Of a stretch of 64,000 bases of DNA, positions 1 through 8,924 are shown piece after piece (the first letter of the stretch is position 1; each line of letters starts with the position of its first letter). This stretch comes from Nitratireductor aquimarinus (GTDB lineage: Bacteria; Pseudomonadota; Alphaproteobacteria; Rhizobiales; Rhizobiaceae), in the NCBI RefSeq assembly GCF_017255295.1, contig NZ_JAFKDE010000004.1, positions 124,001 through 188,000 on the forward strand, read 5' to 3'. A model generated the notes under the pieces. That model did no database searches. It was not told the DNA's origin and saw only the letters and a program-made list of their open reading frames with translations. The translations under genes were made by a program, and so were the position numbers.

Positions 1-415
1 CATGACCCAGCTCGACACCGGCTTCTCGGTGACCGGCGAAGTCGACGGCAGCGCGCCTTACGCCATCGACAGCGTGGAGATCGCCGAAGACGGCACCATC
101 TTCGCGCAGTATGCGGACGGCTCCATGCGCGCTCTCTACCGCATCCCGCTCGCCAATGTGCAGAGCCCCGACCAGCTCAACGTGATCACCGGCAACGTGT
201 TCTCCGAAAGCGCGGATTCGGGCGGCGTACAGCTCGGCTTCTCCGGTTCGGGCAATCTCGGCAAGGTCGTCGCCGGCGCGGTCGAAAGCTCCAATGTCGA
301 CATCGCCCAGGAGCTTACCGACATGATCGAGGCGCAGCGCAACTACACCGCCAACTCCAAGTCGTTCCAGACCGGCTCGGAGCTGATGGAACTGCTGGTC
401 AACCTGAAGCGATAA
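1..415 (+). CDS. flgE: Flagellar hook protein FlgE, C-terminal part (5' end outside window)
   Basis: FlgE polymerises into the hook, the universal joint between rod and filament. Only about the last 138 codons are in the window; the frame is open at the left edge, so the internal ATG at position 2 is not a start. The C-terminus has the usual hook/rod helix (SSNVDIAQELTDMIEAQRNY, then KSFQTGSELMELLVNLKR) that packs against the N-terminal helix in axial flagellar proteins. The domain before it (GTIFAQYADGSMRALYRIPL) also matches FlgE. It is followed 37 bp later by flgK, the order seen in rhizobial flagellar operons. Identification is confident; length cannot be judged. Confidence 0.93.
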   Translation, partial: MTQLDTGFSVTGEVDGSAPYAIDSVEIAEDGTIFAQYADGSMRALYRIPLANVQSPDQLNVITGNVFSESADSGGVQLGFSGSGNLGKVVAGAVESSNVDIAQELTDMIEAQRNYTANSKSFQTGSELMELLVNLKR

Positions 416-452
416 GCGTCGATTTCTGGAACGGGGAAGTGGAAGAATATAA

Positions 453-1913
453 ATGTCACTGACATCCGCACTTAGCATCGCACAGACCGCGCTCTTCAAC
501 ACCTCGCGCCGGACATCCGTCGTCTCACGCAACGTTTCAGAAGCCAGCAACCCCGATTACGCACATCGCAGCGCGCTGTTGACCAGCATGGTCCCCGGCG
601 CGCGCATCGCCCAGATCCGGCGGGCAGCCGACGAGGTCCTGTTCCGGCAGAACCTCTTTGCCATCTCCGCATGGCAGGGGCAGAAAGCCATGTCCGGCGG
701 GCTCGACACGATGCGCCTGACGGTCAATGGCGTGGACGACGCCAATGCGCCGGCCACCGCCATCAGCAAATTGCAGGAGGCGATGCAGCTCTACGCGGCA
801 ACGCCTTCCAACGCCACGCTCGCCGAAAGCGCGGTACAGGCCGCGCATCAGGTCGTGCGCTCGCTGAATGACGGCGCCAATAGCGTCCAGACATTCCGCG
901 CCGACGCCGACCGCGACATCGTCACGGCGGTCGACGACCTCAATTACCTTCTGGGCGAGTTCGAAACGGTCAACACCGAGATCGTCAACGGCACCCGCGC
1001 GGGCCGCGACATCTCCGACGCGCTGGACCGCCGCGACGCGCTCCTGAAGAAAATCTCCGAATATGTGGCGATTTCCACCACGACGCGTGCGGCCAACGAC
1101 ATGGTCATCGTCACCGCAGACGGCGCGACGATGTTCGAGACGGTCCCGCGTCCCGTCACCTTCACACCGAACACGGCCTATGGCCCCGGCACGACCGGCA
1201 ATGCGGTCTATGTGGACGGTGTTCCGCTGGTGCCGGGCAGCGGCGGCAACACCGACGCCAAGGGCTCAATCGCGGCAGCCCTGCAGCTGCGCGACCAGAC
1301 CGCCCTTCAGATGCAGCGCCAGCTCGACGAAGTCGCGCGCGGCCTCATCACCGCCTTCGCCGAAACCGATCCGAGCGGCATACAGCCGGACATGGCCGGT
1401 CTCTTCAACTGGGCAGGCGGCCCCGGCATTCCGCCGGCTGGCACACTGATCGACGGCCTGGCGGGCGCAATCCGCGTCAATGCCGCCTTCGACAAGAATG
1501 CCGGCGGCGACCCGTCGCTCTTGCGCGACGGCGGCGCGAATGGCGCGGTCTATCTGCACAACACCACGGGTGCTGCATCCTATTCGGATCTGCTCCTCAG
1601 CTATTCCCAGCGCCTCGACGAGCCGATGACCTTCGACCCGCTGGCCGGGCTCGATACGACCCGCAGCGTCACGGCCTTCTCGTTCGATTCCGTGAGCTGG
1701 CTGGAAGCCACCCGCAAGCAGGCGGCGAGCGGAGCTGAAGGCAAACAGGCGCTCGCCGTGCGCTCGGCGACGGCCTTATCCAATGCAACCGGCGTCAATG
1801 TCGACAATGAGATGGCGCTGCTGCTGGACCTTGAAAACGCCTACGAAGCGTCCGCGCGTCTCATCTCGGTGATCGACGAAATGCTCAAAACCCTGATGCA
1901 GGCCACCCGGTAG
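453..1913 (+). CDS. flgK: Flagellar hook-associated protein 1 FlgK
   Basis: FlgK is the first hook-filament junction protein, secreted by the flagellar export apparatus and assembled at the hook tip. The 486-residue product has the axial N-terminal helix (MSLTSALSIAQTALFNTSRR, then VVSRNVSEASNPDYAHR) and C-terminal helix (VNVDNEMALLLDLENAYEAS). The middle is a variable alanine/glycine-rich region. The length is in the range of rhizobial FlgK and shorter than the enterobacterial ~547. A purine-rich GGAAG lies about 8 nt before the ATG. It lies between flgE and flgL in one transcription unit. Confidence 0.93.
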   Translation: MSLTSALSIAQTALFNTSRRTSVVSRNVSEASNPDYAHRSALLTSMVPGARIAQIRRAADEVLFRQNLFAISAWQGQKAMSGGLDTMRLTVNGVDDANAPATAISKLQEAMQLYAATPSNATLAESAVQAAHQVVRSLNDGANSVQTFRADADRDIVTAVDDLNYLLGEFETVNTEIVNGTRAGRDISDALDRRDALLKKISEYVAISTTTRAANDMVIVTADGATMFETVPRPVTFTPNTAYGPGTTGNAVYVDGVPLVPGSGGNTDAKGSIAAALQLRDQTALQMQRQLDEVARGLITAFAETDPSGIQPDMAGLFNWAGGPGIPPAGTLIDGLAGAIRVNAAFDKNAGGDPSLLRDGGANGAVYLHNTTGAASYSDLLLSYSQRLDEPMTFDPLAGLDTTRSVTAFSFDSVSWLEATRKQAASGAEGKQALAVRSATALSNATGVNVDNEMALLLDLENAYEASARLISVIDEMLKTLMQATR

Positions 1914-1924
1914 AGAGAGAGCAC

Positions 1925-2974
1925 ATGAAAACCTCCTTCATCTCATCGCTCGCCATGTCGCAGACGCTGCGCTATCAGACGATGCGCATGCAGTCGGAGC
2001 TGGCCGAGAGCCTGAAGGAGTCGCAGACCGGCCGTCACTCCGATGTTGGCATCGCCCTTGGCGCGCATGCCGGCCGCAATCTCTCCATGGACCGCAACAT
2101 CGACCGGCTGAAAGGCCTGATCGACGCAAACGCGCTCGCCGCCAACCGGCTTTCGGCAACGCAGAACGCCATGTCGCAGATCGGCGACATGGGCCAGAGC
2201 CTGCTCGTCTCGCTGACCGCAGCAAAATCCGACATCGATCAGGTCGCCGTTTCGCAGGCCGAGGCGGAGCGTGTTCTCAAAACGCTGACCGGTGTGCTCA
2301 ACACCAATCTGAACGGCGAATATCTGTTCGCGGGCATCAACACCGATGTGAAGCCACTGACCGATTTCCACGATGCAGGCTCGCCGGCAAAGACCACCTT
2401 CGACGCCGCCTTCATGGCCAAGTTCGGCTTCACGCGCGACGATCCGGCAGCCGCCACCATCAGCGCGGCCGACATGGACGACTTCATCACCAATTATGTG
2501 GAGCCGCAGTTCACCGGCGCGGGCTGGGAAACCAACTGGTCCAGCGCATCGAACCAGAAGATCACGAGCCGCATCGCCATGAACGAGATGGCCGAGACCT
2601 CGCTGACAGCCAATGAGAACGGCATCCGCAAGCTCGCCATGGCAGCCGCCACCATCTCCGACCTCCTCAACGGACCGCTTGGCGAAGAAGCCCGCAACGT
2701 ACTCTACGAAAGATCACTCACCATGGTCGGCGAGGCCATTGCCGACATCGCCAATGCGCAGGCGCATGCCGGCGTCGTGGAGAACCGCGTGTCAGACGCC
2801 AGCGCGCGGGTTTCCGCGCAGGTGGATCTCTTCAAGACACTCATCAAGGACAGCGAGGGCATCGACCCTTATGAAGCCGCGACACGGGTCAACGACCTGC
2901 GCGCTCAGCTTGACGCATCCTATGCACTGACCGCCCGCCTGCAGCAGCTCAGCCTGCTCAACTATCTGCGTTAA
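1925..2974 (+). CDS. flgL: Flagellar hook-associated protein 3 FlgL
   Basis: FlgL is the second junction protein and links FlgK to flagellin. The 349-residue product is flagellin-like at both ends. The N-terminus reads MKTSFISSLAMSQTLRYQTM followed by a long helix with SLKESQTGRHSDVG. The C-terminal helix contains ARVSAQVDLFKTLIKDSEG and VNDLRAQLDASYALTARL. The start is 11 bp after the flgK stop with a GAGAGAG ribosome site, so the two are co-transcribed and probably translationally linked. This pair would be the natural client of the FlgN-like protein further downstream. Confidence 0.93.
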   Translation: MKTSFISSLAMSQTLRYQTMRMQSELAESLKESQTGRHSDVGIALGAHAGRNLSMDRNIDRLKGLIDANALAANRLSATQNAMSQIGDMGQSLLVSLTAAKSDIDQVAVSQAEAERVLKTLTGVLNTNLNGEYLFAGINTDVKPLTDFHDAGSPAKTTFDAAFMAKFGFTRDDPAAATISAADMDDFITNYVEPQFTGAGWETNWSSASNQKITSRIAMNEMAETSLTANENGIRKLAMAAATISDLLNGPLGEEARNVLYERSLTMVGEAIADIANAQAHAGVVENRVSDASARVSAQVDLFKTLIKDSEGIDPYEAATRVNDLRAQLDASYALTARLQQLSLLNYLR

Positions 2975-3006
2975 CCGACAGCCGGAACCAAACGAACGGG
3001 AAGCAC

Positions 3007-3357
3007 ATGTACCAGTTTTCCTACAGCGAAGTTCAGACAGACTCGCTTGCCGACGCCCGGGACAGGGAGGAGCAGGTTCTGAGCCGATCGATCGAGCTTC
3101 TTCAGAGGGCGCGCGAGAAGGGCCTGAACTCGCAGGAGGCTGTCGAGGCCATTCACTTCATGATGCGCGTCTGGACCGCCTTCATCGACGATCTCGGCAG
3201 CCCGGACAACGAACTGCCCAATGAGTTGAGAGCCAATCTCATCTCCATCGGCTTATGGCTTCTGCGCGAAGGTGAAGAAGTCCGTCAGGGGCGTTCCCAG
3301 AACCTGGACGGCCTCATAGAGGTGTCGCAGATCATTCGCGACGGCATCCAGCAATGA
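3007..3357 (+). CDS. flaF: Flagellar biosynthesis regulator FlaF
   Basis: FlaF (116 aa) is a small cytoplasmic protein restricted to alphaproteobacteria. In Caulobacter and Brucella it promotes flagellin synthesis or secretion and is opposed by FlbT. The sequence matches the family in length and in the conserved core (VEAIHFMMRVWTAFIDDLGS; LPNELRANLISIGLWLLREG). It overlaps flbT by 4 bp (ATGA), a stop-start overlap that usually couples translation and would keep the two antagonists at a fixed ratio. The ATG is preceded by GGGAAG. Confidence 0.92.
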   Translation: MYQFSYSEVQTDSLADARDREEQVLSRSIELLQRAREKGLNSQEAVEAIHFMMRVWTAFIDDLGSPDNELPNELRANLISIGLWLLREGEEVRQGRSQNLDGLIEVSQIIRDGIQQ

Positions 3358-3791
3358 GCACACTGAAAATATCCCTGAAGGCGAATGAGAAGATCTACGT
3401 CAACGGCGCGGTCATCAAGACCGACCGCAAGGTGACGCTCGAATTCCTGAACAATGTCCAGTTCCTGCTCGAGAACCACGTTCTGCAGGCAGAGGATGCG
3501 CGCACGCCGCTGCGCCAGGTCTATTTCACGGTGCAGATCATGCTGATCACGCCGGAAAACGCCGATGATGCGCGCCGGCTCTTCAATCAGCTTCTGCCGC
3601 GCCTGCTCGACAGCTTCACCAATGAACGCATTCGCGCCGGCCTCAAGCATGTCGAGGAACTCGTTTCCAACGGGCAGGTCTATGACGCCCTGAAGGAAAT
3701 CCGCGCGCTCTATCCAATCGAAGACGAGATCATCGCACAGCCTGCCGCGCCCACCGGGGACAACAGGCTGGCTGCAATGGCAGGGGAGTAA
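3354..3791 (+). CDS. flbT: Flagellin post-transcriptional regulator FlbT
   Basis: FlbT (145 aa) binds the 5' leader of flagellin mRNA in Caulobacter and controls its translation and stability according to hook assembly. The N-terminus MSTLKISLKANEKIYVNGAV and the following VTLEFLNNVQFLLENHVLQ are typical of the family. It is coupled to flaF by a 4-bp overlap and followed 3 bp later by flgD. No flagellin gene is in this window, so its target mRNA lies elsewhere. Confidence 0.93.
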   Translation: MSTLKISLKANEKIYVNGAVIKTDRKVTLEFLNNVQFLLENHVLQAEDARTPLRQVYFTVQIMLITPENADDARRLFNQLLPRLLDSFTNERIRAGLKHVEELVSNGQVYDALKEIRALYPIEDEIIAQPAAPTGDNRLAAMAGE

Positions 3792-3794
3792 GTC

Positions 3795-4199
3795 ATGAAC
3801 GTCGAAGCGACTTCGGGCGCACAGCAGGCCCAGAAGGCCGGCGCCGCCCGGCAGGCCAACGCGCCGCAGACCGTCGACTACCAGTCGTTTCTGCGCCTTC
3901 TCGTGGCCGAGATGAAAAACCAGGATCCCACGAGCCCGATGGAGTCCACCGACTACGTGGCCCAGCTCGCCAGCTTCTCGCAGGTGGAGCAGTCGGTGCA
4001 GGCCAATGCCAAGCTCGACCAGATCCTTCAGGCCTCGGCGCTGGCGCAGGCCGGCAGCCTGGTCGGCCGCGAAGTCACCTCCGCCGATGGCGAGATCACC
4101 GGAACGGTTGCCGAAGTGCGCCTCTACAGCGATGGCGTGATGGCCGTGCTGGAAAGCGGCGACAAGATCCCCGTCGGCCCCGGCGTTGTGATACGCTAG
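3795..4199 (+). CDS. flgD: Flagellar hook capping protein FlgD (short form)
   Basis: FlgD caps the growing hook so that FlgE subunits can polymerise, and is then replaced by FlgK. The 134-residue product carries the conserved N-terminal scaffold region (YQSFLRLLVAEMKNQDPTSP, then STDYVAQLASFSQVEQSVQA) and a short beta-rich tail. Enterobacterial FlgD is about 230 residues and has Ig-like/Tudor domains; this short form is normal for rhizobia. A GGGGAG site at the end of flbT serves the ATG. fliQ starts 3 bp after the stop. Confidence 0.92.
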   Translation: MNVEATSGAQQAQKAGAARQANAPQTVDYQSFLRLLVAEMKNQDPTSPMESTDYVAQLASFSQVEQSVQANAKLDQILQASALAQAGSLVGREVTSADGEITGTVAEVRLYSDGVMAVLESGDKIPVGPGVVIR

Positions 4200-4202
4200 G
4201 CC

Positions 4203-4469
4203 ATGAACGAAGCCGACGCCCTCGATATCGTCCAGTATGCGATCTGGACCGTTCTGGTGGCATCCAGCCCCGCGGTCATCGTCGCCATGGTGGTCGGCGT
4301 CGGCATTGCGCTTGTGCAGGCCCTGACACAGGTGCAGGAAATCACCCTCACCTTCGTGCCCAAGATCGTTGCGATCCTCGTTGCGGTGGCGTTTTCCGCA
4401 CCTTTCGTCGCCTCGCAGATCTCCGGCTTCAGCAACGTCATCTTCCAGCGCATCGAGGGCGGGTTCTAG
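4203..4469 (+). CDS. fliQ: Flagellar export gate protein FliQ
   Basis: FliQ is one of the three small proteins (FliP/FliQ/FliR) forming the membrane export gate of the flagellar type III apparatus. At 88 residues it has the standard length, with two membrane hairpin segments around residues 13-40 and 52-75 and the conserved VGVGIALVQALTQVQEITL stretch between them. It starts 3 bp after flgD. A 114-bp gap with a small GC hairpin (GGCG/CGCC near 4539-4561) separates it from flhA. Confidence 0.93.
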   Translation: MNEADALDIVQYAIWTVLVASSPAVIVAMVVGVGIALVQALTQVQEITLTFVPKIVAILVAVAFSAPFVASQISGFSNVIFQRIEGGF

Positions 4470-4583
4470 ACCCAGCCTTAATTACAGCCGGCAATCCTCC
4501 CACGCTCCTCTTTCGCGCAAGCTTGAGACGCTAGCTTCGGCGCAAAGGCGTGCGAACGCCTTCCATCGAGTGGGAAGACCGGC

Positions 4584-6671
4584 ATGGCGTTAAGCGAAGC
4601 AATCACAGGCGCAGAGACCCGAAAGCACGGCCGCGACATCGGCTTCGCAATCGGCGTCGTCATCATTCTGGCGGTGCTCTTCCTGCCCATCCCGCCATTC
4701 CTGATCGACGTCGGCCTGGCCTTTTCCATCGCTCTTTCGGTTCTCATCCTCATGGTGGCGCTGTGGATCCAGCGGCCGCTGGACTTCTCCTCCTTCCCCA
4801 CGATCCTGCTCATCGCAACCATGCTGCGCCTGTCGCTCAACATCGCGACAACCCGCGTTATCCTGTCGGAAGGCCACGAGGGCGCGAATGCAGCCGGCTA
4901 TGTCATCGGCGGCTTCTCGCGCATGGTGATGAGCGGCGATTTCGTGATCGGCCTCATCGTCTTCACGATCCTTGTCGTGGTGAACTTCGTCGTCATCACC
5001 AAAGGCTCGACCCGTATCGCAGAGGTGGGCGCACGCTTCACGCTGGACGCCATTCCCGGCAAGCAGATGTCCATCGACGCCGACCTCTCCGCCGGCACCA
5101 TCGACGACAAGGAAGCCCAGCGCCGACGCGCAGAACTCGAAGAGGAAAGCTCCTTCTTCGGCGCCATGGACGGTGCATCCAAATTCGTGCGCGGCGACGC
5201 CATTGCCGGCCTCATCATCACCGCCATCAACATCGTCGGCGGCATCGCCATCGGCTATGCGCGCCACGACATGAGCATCGGCGAGGCAGCCGATGTCTTC
5301 ACCAAGCTTTCGGTGGGTGACGGTCTCGTCTCGCAGATCCCGGCGCTGATCGTTTCGCTCGCCGCCGGCCTGCTGGTTTCCAAGGGCGGTACGCGCGGTT
5401 CTGCCGATCAGGCCGTGTTCGGCCAGCTCAGCGCCTATCCCCGCGCGCTGTTCGTCGCCGCCATGCTGCTCACCGTTCTCGGTCTGGTGCCCGGCCTGCC
5501 GTTCCTTCCCTTCATCACGCTTGCCGTCATCATGGCCGCCATCGGCTACACGCTGCCGCGCCGCGCGCGTCAGCGTCAGGAAAGCGCCGACGAGGCCCAG
5601 CGTCAGGAGCAGCTCTCGCAGGAAGAAGAAGAGCGCAACTCCGTCAAATCCTCGCTCAAGACCGCGGAGATCGAACTTCTCATCGGCAAGCAGCTCTCCA
5701 CGCGGCTTCTCGCCTCGCATCAGGAGCTCGCCTACCGCATGGGCAAGATGCGCAAGAAATTCGCTGCGCAATACGGCTTCGTGGTGCCCGAAGTGCGCCT
5801 GACGGATGATTATACGATCCCGCCAAAGAGCTACCGCATCAAGATCCACGGCACCGTGGTGACCGAATATCAGATGCGTGTAGGCGAGTTGCTCGTGCTG
5901 GTCGGCAACAACCGGATGCCGGACATGCCCGGCGAAGAGGTCAAGGAACCCGCCTTCGGCATGCGCGCCTTCTCCGTGCCGGAGATGTTCGCCGACGATC
6001 TGAAGCGCGAGCGCTATGCGTTCGCCGACAACATGTCGGTGTTACTCACCCATCTGAGCGAAGTGATCCGCAACAACCTGCCGCAGCTCCTGTCCTACAA
6101 GGACATGAAGGCGCTGATCGAGCGGCTTGATCCGGAATACCGGAAGCTTGCCGACGAGATCTGCTCCTCGCACATCACCTATCCGGGTCTGCAGGCAGTG
6201 CTGAAACTGCTCCTTGCCGAGCGCGTATCGATCCGCAACCTGCACCTCATCATCGAGGCCATTGCCGAAATCGCCCCCCATATCCGCCGCACCGAGCAGA
6301 TCGTCGAGCATGTGCGCATCCGCATGGCGCAGCAGATCTGCGGCGACCTGACGGAAGGCAACACGCTCAAGGTGCTGCGGCTCGGCGGCCGCTGGGATCT
6401 GGCCTTCCACCAGGCGCTCAAGCGCGACGCCAAGGGCGAGATCCGCGAATTCGACATCGACCCGCGCCAGCTCGAAGAGTTCGGCCAGGATGCGAGCAAG
6501 GCAATCCGCAAGCATCTGGACGCCGGCGAGCGCTTCGTTCTCGTCACTGCGCCGGAAGCCCGCCCCTATGTGCGCATGATCACCGAACGCCTGTTCCCCA
6601 CCCTGCCGGTGCTCAGCCATGTGGAAATGGCCAAGGGCGTCGAGCTCAGCGTTCTGGGCTCCATCTCCTGA
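4584..6671 (+). CDS. flhA: Flagellar export apparatus protein FlhA
   Basis: FlhA (695 aa) is the large export-gate protein: roughly eight membrane segments in residues 20-330, then a cytoplasmic platform that docks FliI and chaperone-substrate complexes. The FHIPEP-family signature [20 protein letters not shown] is intact around residues 150-170. A charged linker ([20 protein letters not shown]) joins the membrane and cytoplasmic parts, and the C-terminal domain is full length. The start follows GGGAAG. It lies between fliQ and fliR; fliP and flhB are not in the window. Confidence 0.96.
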   Translation: MALSEAITGAETRKHGRDIGFAIGVVIILAVLFLPIPPFLIDVGLAFSIALSVLILMVALWIQRPLDFSSFPTILLIATMLRLSLNIATTRVILSEGHEGANAAGYVIGGFSRMVMSGDFVIGLIVFTILVVVNFVVITKGSTRIAEVGARFTLDAIPGKQMSIDADLSAGTIDDKEAQRRRAELEEESSFFGAMDGASKFVRGDAIAGLIITAINIVGGIAIGYARHDMSIGEAADVFTKLSVGDGLVSQIPALIVSLAAGLLVSKGGTRGSADQAVFGQLSAYPRALFVAAMLLTVLGLVPGLPFLPFITLAVIMAAIGYTLPRRARQRQESADEAQRQEQLSQEEEERNSVKSSLKTAEIELLIGKQLSTRLLASHQELAYRMGKMRKKFAAQYGFVVPEVRLTDDYTIPPKSYRIKIHGTVVTEYQMRVGELLVLVGNNRMPDMPGEEVKEPAFGMRAFSVPEMFADDLKRERYAFADNMSVLLTHLSEVIRNNLPQLLSYKDMKALIERLDPEYRKLADEICSSHITYPGLQAVLKLLLAERVSIRNLHLIIEAIAEIAPHIRRTEQIVEHVRIRMAQQICGDLTEGNTLKVLRLGGRWDLAFHQALKRDAKGEIREFDIDPRQLEEFGQDASKAIRKHLDAGERFVLVTAPEARPYVRMITERLFPTLPVLSHVEMAKGVELSVLGSIS

Positions 6672-6698
6672 TGCGGCGTCCGCCCCTTCCTTCATGCA

Positions 6699-6721
6699 GA
6701 CCCGGCGTCCACCGCCGGGTC
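6699..6721 (+). other. Intra-operon hairpin between flhA and fliR
   Basis: A perfect 9-bp stem (GACCCGGCG / CGCCGGGTC) with a 5-nt loop lies in the 72-bp gap between flhA and fliR. No U-tract follows, so it is more likely an mRNA stability or processing structure than a terminator. Role inferred only. Confidence 0.5.
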
Positions 6722-6743
6722 ATTCCTGCCACGGGCTGACGCG

Positions 6744-7490
6744 ATGCTTGAAACGCCGCTCCTTGCAGCCTTTCTGGCGTTCTGCCGCATCGGCGGCTGT
6801 TTCCTGTTCATGCCGGGCCTTTCCAGCGTGCGCGTTCCCATGCAGGTGCGGCTGTTCGTGGCCGTTGCCGCCACACTTGCCATGCTCGCGCATCTGTGGG
6901 ACCTCATCACGCCGCATGTGTCGAGTGAGCCCGGACCACTTTTCCTGCTCATCGCTTCGGAACTCGCCATTGGCGCGCTGATCGGGCTCATCGCCCGGCT
7001 TTATGTCCTGTCGCTGCAATTCATCGGCACATCCATGGCGATGTTCGCCGGTTTCGGCATGGCTGCCGGCGGCACCGCAATCGAAGAAGCCGAACCGCAG
7101 CCGCCGCTTACCGCGCTCATCTCGCTGTCGGCGCTGATGCTGCTTTTCGTTCTGGACTTCCACCACGAGATCATCCGCGCGCTCGTCGTGTCCTATCAGC
7201 TCGCGCCGATCGAAAGCCTGTTCGATCCGCAGTCGGCCCTGACCGACATCACCGACACGCTCTCCGACGCCTTCTACGTGATGATCCGGCTTGGCAGCCC
7301 GTTTCTCGCCTACGCCATTCTGGTCAATCTGGGCATCGGCTTCATCAACAAGCTCACGCCGCAGATCCCGATCTACTTCATCTCCCTGCCCTTCGTGATC
7401 GCGGGCGGCCTGATCCTGCTTTATTTCGCCATTCCCTCGCTGCTCGGCCTGTTTGCCGAGGGCTTCTTCCCGATTTTCGAGGGGCGCTAG
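6744..7490 (+). CDS. fliR: Flagellar export gate protein FliR
   Basis: FliR (248 aa) completes the FliPQR export gate. The sequence shows about six membrane segments, beginning LLAAFLAFCRIGGCFLFMPG and including SLQFIGTSMAMFAGFGMAAG and the conserved late region ASPFLAYAILVNLGIGFINK-like LGSPFLAYAILVNLGIGFIN followed by TPQIPIYFISLPFVIAGGL. The length is slightly below the enterobacterial ~260. The next gene starts 2 bp after the stop. Confidence 0.94.
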   Translation: MLETPLLAAFLAFCRIGGCFLFMPGLSSVRVPMQVRLFVAVAATLAMLAHLWDLITPHVSSEPGPLFLLIASELAIGALIGLIARLYVLSLQFIGTSMAMFAGFGMAAGGTAIEEAEPQPPLTALISLSALMLLFVLDFHHEIIRALVVSYQLAPIESLFDPQSALTDITDTLSDAFYVMIRLGSPFLAYAILVNLGIGFINKLTPQIPIYFISLPFVIAGGLILLYFAIPSLLGLFAEGFFPIFEGR

Positions 7491-7492
7491 CC

Positions 7493-7882
7493 ATGGCGAC
7501 GCCACGACAAAAACGCCTCCAGAAACTGGTTCTCGTGATGCAGCGCCTGAAGGACTACCATCAGGCCCAGCACGCGACCCATCTGGCGCAAGCGATTGCC
7601 GCCGAGGAAGAGGCAAAGGCCATCACCGACACGCTCGACACCGGCACGGACATGACCAACCTCTTCCCGGAACTCTATCACCGCCGGGTGGCCAGTGCGA
7701 TGGAGCGCAGGCAGGCCAGCGCCGCACGCGCCCGACAAGAGGTCGGCAACATCATGCAGGCGGATGCGCGCGGCAACGCGCTGGCGCGCGCCTATCGCGA
7801 AGCCACCGACCTCGAAGAGCGCAGCGCCGCCGACAAGGAACGTCTCGAATTCATCGAGCGCCGCAGGTCAAACGAGGCTTAA
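7493..7882 (+). CDS. Uncharacterised flagellar-operon coiled-coil protein, FliJ-like
   Basis: A 129-residue, highly charged, almost entirely helical protein with no signal peptide or membrane segment. Alanine, glutamate, arginine and glutamine are spaced in a coiled-coil pattern (for example LAQAIAAEEEAKAI and ATDLEERSAADKERLEFIER). Size, charge, predicted fold and position 2 bp after fliR resemble FliJ, the soluble export component that links FliI to FlhA and escorts chaperones. There is no diagnostic FliJ motif to read by eye. I infer a cytoplasmic export-associated role. A general hypothetical protein remains possible. Confidence 0.6.
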   Translation: MATPRQKRLQKLVLVMQRLKDYHQAQHATHLAQAIAAEEEAKAITDTLDTGTDMTNLFPELYHRRVASAMERRQASAARARQEVGNIMQADARGNALARAYREATDLEERSAADKERLEFIERRRSNEA

Positions 7883-7942
7883 GCCTCCCACAAGCTTGAT
7901 CTGGGAATATGCCGGTTACAGACACGAGCGATGGAGGACGCC

Positions 7943-8488
7943 TTGGCGATATCGCCTCCCGGCGACATTGTTTTGAATGTGGCGCGCGCCGCAGATCCGG
8001 CCAAAGCCGCCGCCGCGAAGGAGCGGTTGCAGGCAAAGTCGGGCGCGACGGCCAGCTTCCAGGCAGTGTTCGACGCAAGACCCGTCGGCGCAACCAGAAC
8101 CGACGCCAGCGCACCTTCCGATGTGGAGAAGAAGTTCGAGGCCATGGTGCTTCAGAACTTCATGCAATCGCTCCTGCCGGAAGAGACCTCCTCCGTTTAC
8201 GGCGAGGGGCTGGCCGGCGAAATGTGGCGCTCCATGCTCGCGCAACAGCTTAGCGAGTCCCTCGCCGAGCAGGGCGGGCTGGGCATCGCGCGCAATGTGC
8301 TGCGCGACTACACGGTCGAAAACGAAGAACGGGTTCCAGTGGGCGCAGTCTCGCAGACACCCGAGCAGGAAGAGGCAGGCAGGCGGGCTCTCATGTCCAC
8401 CGCCATGGTCGAGGAAATCGAACGGCATGCAGCCAGGACACTCGGGGTAAACCCAGCCGCTGCCGCACGTGACGAAAAAGAGAGCTGA
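7943..8488 (+). CDS. flgJ: Rod-binding protein, FlgJ N-terminal domain family
   Basis: This protein (181 aa from the chosen start) contains the rod-binding domain found in the N-terminal half of FlgJ and in alphaproteobacterial CheL-type proteins. The core reads KKFEAMVLQNFMQSLLPEET, then YGEGLAGEMWRSMLAQQLSE. FlgJ proteins of this kind cap or scaffold the rod in the periplasm. The peptidoglycan-hydrolase domain of enterobacterial FlgJ is absent, as is usual in rhizobia. I chose the TTG at 7943 because GGAGG lies 5 nt before it; the in-frame ATG at 7931 has no ribosome site and contains this GGAGG. It follows the FliJ-like gene after 60 bp. Confidence 0.82.
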   Translation: MAISPPGDIVLNVARAADPAKAAAAKERLQAKSGATASFQAVFDARPVGATRTDASAPSDVEKKFEAMVLQNFMQSLLPEETSSVYGEGLAGEMWRSMLAQQLSESLAEQGGLGIARNVLRDYTVENEERVPVGAVSQTPEQEEAGRRALMSTAMVEEIERHAARTLGVNPAAAARDEKES

Positions 8489-8510
8489 AGCTCAGAAACG
8501 GAACGAACCC

Positions 8511-8924
8511 ATGTATGATATGACCTCCGCAGCCAATTCCGAGAAAGCCGCCCTGGCCATGAACCAGCATGGAGGCGCGAGCGCCTTGGCAATCATGCGC
8601 CGCATCGAGGAAACCATCGACGCCGAGACGGACGCGATCCGCAACAATCCCGGCTTCGACATCAAGGCCTCCAATGCGCGCAAGAGCCGTCATCTCTACG
8701 AACTCACCCGCGCCCTGAAAGGCGCAAATGAAGCAGGCCTCGCCAACGCACACCGCGATGCGCTGGAGCGCCTGCGCGACAAGCTCGCCGTCAATGAAGA
8801 GACCATTCGCGCCCATATGAGCGCCGTCAACGATGTGGCCGACCTCCTGCAGGAAGCCATCGAACGCGCCCAGACCGACGGCACCTATTCCGAACGCGAA
8901 TTCGGGCAGGCCTCACCCGCATGA
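8511..8924 (+). CDS. FlgN-like flagellar chaperone candidate
   Basis: A 137-residue, acidic, all-helical cytoplasmic protein. The pattern resembles FlgN: an N-terminal helix with MRRIEETIDAETDAI, a central LTRALKGANEAGLANAHRD and a C-terminal amphipathic helix LRDKLAVNEETIRAHMSAVN leading to VADLLQEAI. FlgN is the export chaperone for FlgK and FlgL, both encoded upstream in the same operon. An earlier in-frame GTG at 8469 would overlap the preceding gene and lacks a ribosome site, so I prefer the ATG at 8511. The 3' end overlaps the next gene by 4 bp (ATGA). The function is inferred from shape and context. Confidence 0.65.
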   Translation: MYDMTSAANSEKAALAMNQHGGASALAIMRRIEETIDAETDAIRNNPGFDIKASNARKSRHLYELTRALKGANEAGLANAHRDALERLRDKLAVNEETIRAHMSAVNDVADLLQEAIERAQTDGTYSEREFGQASPA

